Assembly (NCBI GenBank): GCA_016800925.1
Contig: JABCPU010000082.1
Coordinates: 145,979-209,978, forward strand
Length of the DNA: 64,000 bases
Direction: 5' to 3'
Source of the DNA: Suillus spraguei
Taxonomy: Eukaryota; Basidiomycota; Agaricomycetes; Boletales; Suillaceae
Positions within the stretch are counted from its first letter, which is position 1. Each line of letters opens with the position of its first letter. Below the pieces are notes generated by a model. That model searched no databases and was not told where the DNA came from. It was given only the letters and a program-made list of their open reading frames with translations. A program made the position numbers and the translations under genes. This document shows positions 60,383-64,000 of the stretch, one piece after another.

Positions 60383-60507
60383 TACAGTCCCCTCGGAGGT
60401 GAATGCCACAAATATCTTGTACCCCGCGTGAACTGTTTCGCGTTCTGGTGCTAGTATACATGTGAATATGATAATAGAAAATCTATGCAAACCATAACAT
60501 ATTTCTC

Positions 60508-61397
60508 TTAGAAACATATACGATAGCTGGCATATCGACCACTGGTTTCACTAGGACGAGTGATTTTGACGACTTGGCCTCTCCGAAGTCCATAGTATCG
60601 TGCCACGGGTCAGCTAGTTGTATTCGAGGAAGCTGGGTCTCCTTCAGCCGACTAAATGGATCCCAATGTAAGACACGTCAAGTCATTCCGAGAATAAAAC
60701 CCACTATTTTTCAAGAAGTTGTTTTTTTCTGCTCGACAGTCAACACCTCATGCCGCGGGACCAGTGTGTGATGCGTAATATTGACCAATAGGTCAGCTTC
60801 TGAAAACTCCTCGAGCCGATATTGTTGAGACATTGCTGCAATTACCTGCAAAGCAAGCATAAGATCGCTAAAGCGAGAACAATGAATCGCGTTCGCACTT
60901 TTCGCGCAGACGGCGTCATATTGCCAGGAAAGATAATAATCCCCCGCATGATCGACTTCTCCTCGAGAATACCCAATAGCCTGTGTGTTCACCCTACATC
61001 AGACGAACGGGTACAGGGGGGCGCACATAGACGAACTTCCGCATTGTTTTAACGCCGACGCTTTTCTCATCCGAAAAGAATATAAAAATCTGATCTGCTG
61101 GATTTTCTCTGGAATTCGTGAAGAAATTGAGTTGGTTTCGACTGGAAGTACGAGTCAACATCTGAAAGTGCATAATAACAGCAACTGACTCGACGCTGCC
61201 TCCACTGTTTGCATAGTGCGACCTGAATGTGGTCAGGTCCATGTTGATCTCATCGTCCGAGACTTGGTACCCCTTCGTCAACGACTGGTTAAAAATGCAC
61301 CAATGCACCAAAGAACATAATTTCGCACCCTATCTTTTACAAGTTCATGGATCGTCCGATTGACCTTCCATAGTTTCGCAGTTTCGTCCTCAGCCAT
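60508..61397 (-). CDS. RPB5: RNA polymerase I/II/III subunit RPABC1 (Rpb5)
   Basis: A subunit shared by all three nuclear RNA polymerases. It starts [20 protein letters not shown] at 61397 and splices (GATAGG|GTGCGA) to [20 protein letters not shown]. Then come [60 protein letters not shown] and HEVLTV. After that the frame breaks in an A-run (60722-60728 on the plus strand), continues in another frame as KQLLEKY then [15 protein letters not shown] after an intron, and breaks again at GACCCGTGG, where one extra G restores [20 protein letters not shown] to stop 60510-60508. The domain is complete and the two breaks look like base-calling gaps. It is divergent from WDR82. Confidence 0.85.
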
Positions 61398-61595
61398 CCT
61401 TCAAGTTGAGGGGAGTAGCCGGCAAAAGCAGTATTGAAACTCAGACGCCCAAAGTGATCCTTGACGAACCTCTCAATGCCGCCTCCACCAACGACCTCTA
61501 ATGGCAATGCGGCAGCACCTCCGCCAGCGACGATTCCGCTCTCAAATGCGTTGATGGTAAGCACAGAATATTTTTCTGTATGCGTGCGTTGACAG
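61398..61595. promoter_or_regulatory. Divergent promoter region, RPB5 / WDR82
   Basis: About 160-200 bases separate the RPB5 start from the first WDR82 exon I can read. The WDR82 start codon was not resolved. A lone ATG|GTAAGC at 61554 would fit a start exon but is out of phase with the next exon. Confidence 0.35.
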
Positions 61596-62843
61596 GTCCG
61601 TTCCAGACAAAGTTGAAGCCGCAAAAATCTTCAAGGGAGCAGTTGAGCCGACACCGCCGTCGACGCCTGTCGCTAGATCACATCAAGGGCCACGACACAT
61701 CACCGCCATCACATTCGATGACCGGGGAGATCAGGTGTTGACTGCAGCTGAAGACGAGACTTTTCGGCTGTACAGCTGCAAGACGGGCAAGCAAGTTGTT
61801 ACCACCCTCTATCTCTTCCTGACGACTAATTTTTGACGTTGCGCTCAGACATCTCAAGACGCTGTACTCTAAGAAATATGGAGTCGACTTCCTCGTTTTA
61901 CGCATAGGCATACTACCGTCGTACACGCTTCGACGAAGGAAGACGACACGATTCGGTATCATTCACTCCACGACAACAAATACTTGCAGTATTTCAAGGG
62001 GCACAGCGGACGCGTCGTCTCCTTGGAAGTTTCACCCATCGACGACGGCTTCATGTCCGGCTCAGTAGACAAAACGGTTCGATTATGGGACCTCCGCGCA
62101 CCGACATGTCGCGGACTCCTGAACCTACCCGCATCACCCATCGTCGCGTACGACTCTAGCGGGTTGGTATTCGCAGTGGGCGTGAATCACTACTCACGGA
62201 TACTCCTGTACGACCAAGCAAACTACGACAAGGACCCGTTCTTGACCATAACGCTGGAAGACCCCACCCTCGCCCTAGTCAGCTACCCACCTCGTCCGAT
62301 ATACATGACATCTCTCTCATTCTCGTCAAATGCGAAATATATCCTTGTTGGTTGCTCTGGCGATGCGCACTACATCTTGGACGCGTTTGAAGGTCATCTA
62401 TTGGCCAAGTTGGAGGGTCACGTTGGGTTGGAGCGGCGACGCATGGATGCCCCGCAAACTATCGACCCCTCGAAGGGCAACAGTGGTGAGGAGGTATCTT
62501 GGACGCCGGATAGCAAGTATGTTGTCAGCGGCAGTTTGAACGGGAAAATAGTCATATGGGACGTCCAAAACTTGCCTGTGCGGTCGGGCATCGTTGATCT
62601 CAAGACACCTCCAACGCGGCTTCAGCCGCTTGCTACTCTTGATGGTCATCCCGGTCCGTCTAGATGTGTGAGATTCAATCCCCGGTTAGCTATGATTGTA
62701 TCCGCAGGGGCGGAATTGGTGAATATCTCGATCTTTCATCGTCTATGCATTTGTACTAACTGCGCACTGTACAGGCTTTTTGGCTACCAGACCAGTCTGC
62801 GGATAACGAAGAAATCGCAAAGGAACTCTTGCGAAAAAAGTAG
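61596..62843 (+). CDS. SWD2: WD40 protein WDR82/Swd2 (COMPASS and cleavage factor subunit)
   Basis: A WD40 propeller that joins the Set1/COMPASS H3K4 methyltransferase and the 3'-end processing machinery. Exons read DKVEAAKIFKGAVEPTPP, then HITAITFDDRGDQVLTAAED, then HLKTLYSKKYGVDF (with a GC-AG intron at 61791-61848). A one-base slip at about 61893 (CTCGTTTT, expected CTCCGTTTT) moves the next part, HTTVVHASTKEDDTIRYHSL, to another frame. The long exon then gives YFKGHSGRVVSLEVSPIDDG, MSGSVDKTVRLWDLRAPTCR and WTPDSKYVVSGSLNGKIVIW, and the last exon AFWLPDQSADNEEIAKELL, stop TAG 62841-62843. The family tail AxFNPR...GGAELAFWLPD is recognisable. Confidence 0.85.
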
Positions 62844-62974
62844 AGACAAACTTATTGTTGTATTATGTATGTACCGTGTAGACTTTATTCTTCAGACTTC
62901 AGACAATTGATGTTGTGTATGATGATAGCAATGAGTAATGACTTAGTATACAGCTTGAAGATAATCTGATGCCT
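62844..62974. other. Spacer
   Basis: Contains the 3' region of the WD40 gene and no further gene. Confidence 0.4.
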
Positions 62975-63060
62975 TCCCCGAATCTAAGCGAGAATCGAAC
63001 CCGCGATCCTGTAGAAAACAACTACACTACTTCCCGTGACCATTGGGTAGTTCACGGGGA
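62975..63060 (-). tRNA. tRNA-like sequence, possible tRNA or tRNA pseudogene
   Basis: On the minus strand the first bases TCCCCG pair with CGGGGA at the 3' end (six pairs). A stem TGTAG/CTACA encloses a seven-base loop TTGTTTT, giving anticodon position GTT, and a T-arm GCGGG-TTCGATT-CTCGC is present. The D region (AACTACCCAATGGTCA) resembles Asp/Glu tRNAs. Six extra bases sit between the T-arm and acceptor strand, and T at position 37 is unusual, so it may be a pseudogene or contain base-calling errors. Confidence 0.4.
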
Positions 63061-63065
63061 GGAAA

Positions 63066-64000
63066 CTAAGAAAGCTTGGCCAAAGAAATTTGGTTGTTCT
63101 GCGTGTCAACGGAGAAATACGCATTCTTCAAAAACACATCTCCGACCTGCCAGACGAAGTCAACGCCGATCTGATACAATCAAAAAGAGTCCATACCAGC
63201 CACTCCGTGTTCGTCCCGACGGTGCCAGGCTGAATCCCAGCTGTGCAGTCACCAGTTGGATCATTGATGTCGACAGGCAACACCACCATGTCTCTGGGGT
63301 CGATAGAAAACGACGCATTTCCAAAGGAGAGCGCGACGCTCGCATTCGACGTGCACGGAATCGTACATTGTTGAGTATCGCATTTACCTCCAAGCATAGT
63401 TATAACTGCCTGGGTGTCCGCCGGAGGGGCGATGATGAGGGTGGTGCCGGTGTCAAGAATGGCAGTGCGCCCGGTCAAGGTTGTGTCTTGTCCACTGACT
63501 GTGATCGCGTCCATAGCGCCTCCCAGAACCCTATCTTGCTTACGTTTGGGATGGTGACGAGGGTGCTGGCAACGAATTTACTGGAGTCCAGTCCGCCAAA
63601 TGTAACTTCGCCGTCGTTAAGTTGATCAGCCAGACGTGAGATCTTGAAAGACGATATAACCGAGGAGATAAGACCATTGGATGCCAAAGACTCGACAGGA
63701 GTTGAGACTTTTTCATTGGAAAGTGTCTGCGAAAGAATCTGTCAGCGTACTATTGGTGCCTCGAGATCAAGAAGTGACTTACTGATTGGGCAAGACCATC
63801 AGTCCGTCAAAAGGAACGGTGTCTGCAGAGAATTGTACAGATTCCTCGTTTGCTACGCCGAAGGTATGGTTGTTGGAGCTGCAAACCCGCTATGTTGACA
63901 TTATCCTGGCAAAGAACACCAGCAACGGCTCCAGACCCGTAAGTCACATTGAAATTTTGATCGGATTGAATGAAAGAGCTGGACGACTTGGAGCCAAGGA
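63066..64000 (-). CDS. Pepsin-type (A1) aspartic protease, 3' part, runs off the window
   Basis: The visible exons are the middle and C-terminal parts of a secreted or vacuolar A1 protease; the start lies beyond 64000. From the right they read NVTYGSGAVAGVLCQDNVNI, then after frame slips FGVANEESVQFSADTVPFDG, then TLSNEKVSTPVESLASNGLI, VTFGGLDSSKFVASTLVTIP, and the second active site AILDTGTTLIIAPPADTQAV. The end is VGDVFLKNAYFSVDTQNNQ, then ISLAKLS and the stop at 63068-63066, with an intron (GTATGG...GGCAG) in the GDxFLKNxY region. Three frame slips (near 63519, 63796 and 63866) each break conserved sequence; two are one-G shortfalls in G runs. The C-terminus has no GPI-type tail. Confidence 0.85.

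Overview
The window is nuclear DNA of a filamentous basidiomycete, most likely an agaricomycete. Genes are split by many 45-70 base introns with GTRNGT...YAG ends and sit close together on both strands. The conserved genes are eukaryotic housekeeping genes, the transposons are of types common in mushrooms (a chromovirus, PIF/Harbinger-like pieces, a decayed transposon-associated protein), and one gene belongs to the basidiomycete DUF6533-like membrane family. I cannot name the genus from sequence alone.

The left quarter (1-17.7 kb) is repeat-rich. It has a decayed transposon-associated reading frame (0-0.65 kb), a small acidic repeat gene and a multi-exon gene of unknown function (1.5-3.8 kb). 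A Harbinger-like element with 18-base inverted ends (4147-13182) follows; its Myb/SANT-like gene is split by a complete Ty3/gypsy chromovirus (4544-12383) with two LTRs and a 5-base target duplication. Next come a separate 3.1-kb element with 28-base inverted ends (13359-16436) and a Harbinger-type transposase fragment (16.6-17.05 kb).

From 17.8 to 53 kb the window is mostly single-copy genes: a phenol-hydroxylase-type FAD monooxygenase, a ThuA-domain protein, a type I DnaJ, an NSUN5/Rcm1-type rRNA methyltransferase, ribosomal protein L11, the TFIIH helicase XPB, a bZIP factor, uracil-DNA glycosylase, dolichol kinase, a GAF hybrid histidine kinase, a ZNHIT1/Vps71-like SWR1 subunit, and one uninterrupted frame that joins cystathionine beta-lyase to mevalonate kinase. 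Several pairs are divergent from short shared promoters (DnaJ/NSUN5, L11/XPB, UNG/dolichol kinase, ZNHIT1/lyase-kinase, RPB5/WDR82).

From 53 to 64 kb there is a U6 snRNA gene, a small unknown gene, a six-copy tandem array of 150-base units that look like class II tRNA-Leu with RNA polymerase III terminators, a broken copy of the rRNA-processing gene MRD1, a 7TM-like DUF6533-type gene, 3-hydroxyanthranilate dioxygenase, RPB5, WDR82/Swd2, a tRNA-like sequence, and the 3' part of a pepsin-type aspartic protease running off the right edge.

The most notable observations are the lyase-mevalonate kinase fusion, the tRNA-Leu-like array, the transposon-in-transposon nest with CpG-biased LTR decay and an antisense cysteine-pair gene, and a recurring pattern of one missing G or C in short runs that breaks otherwise conserved frames and looks like patchy assembly error.
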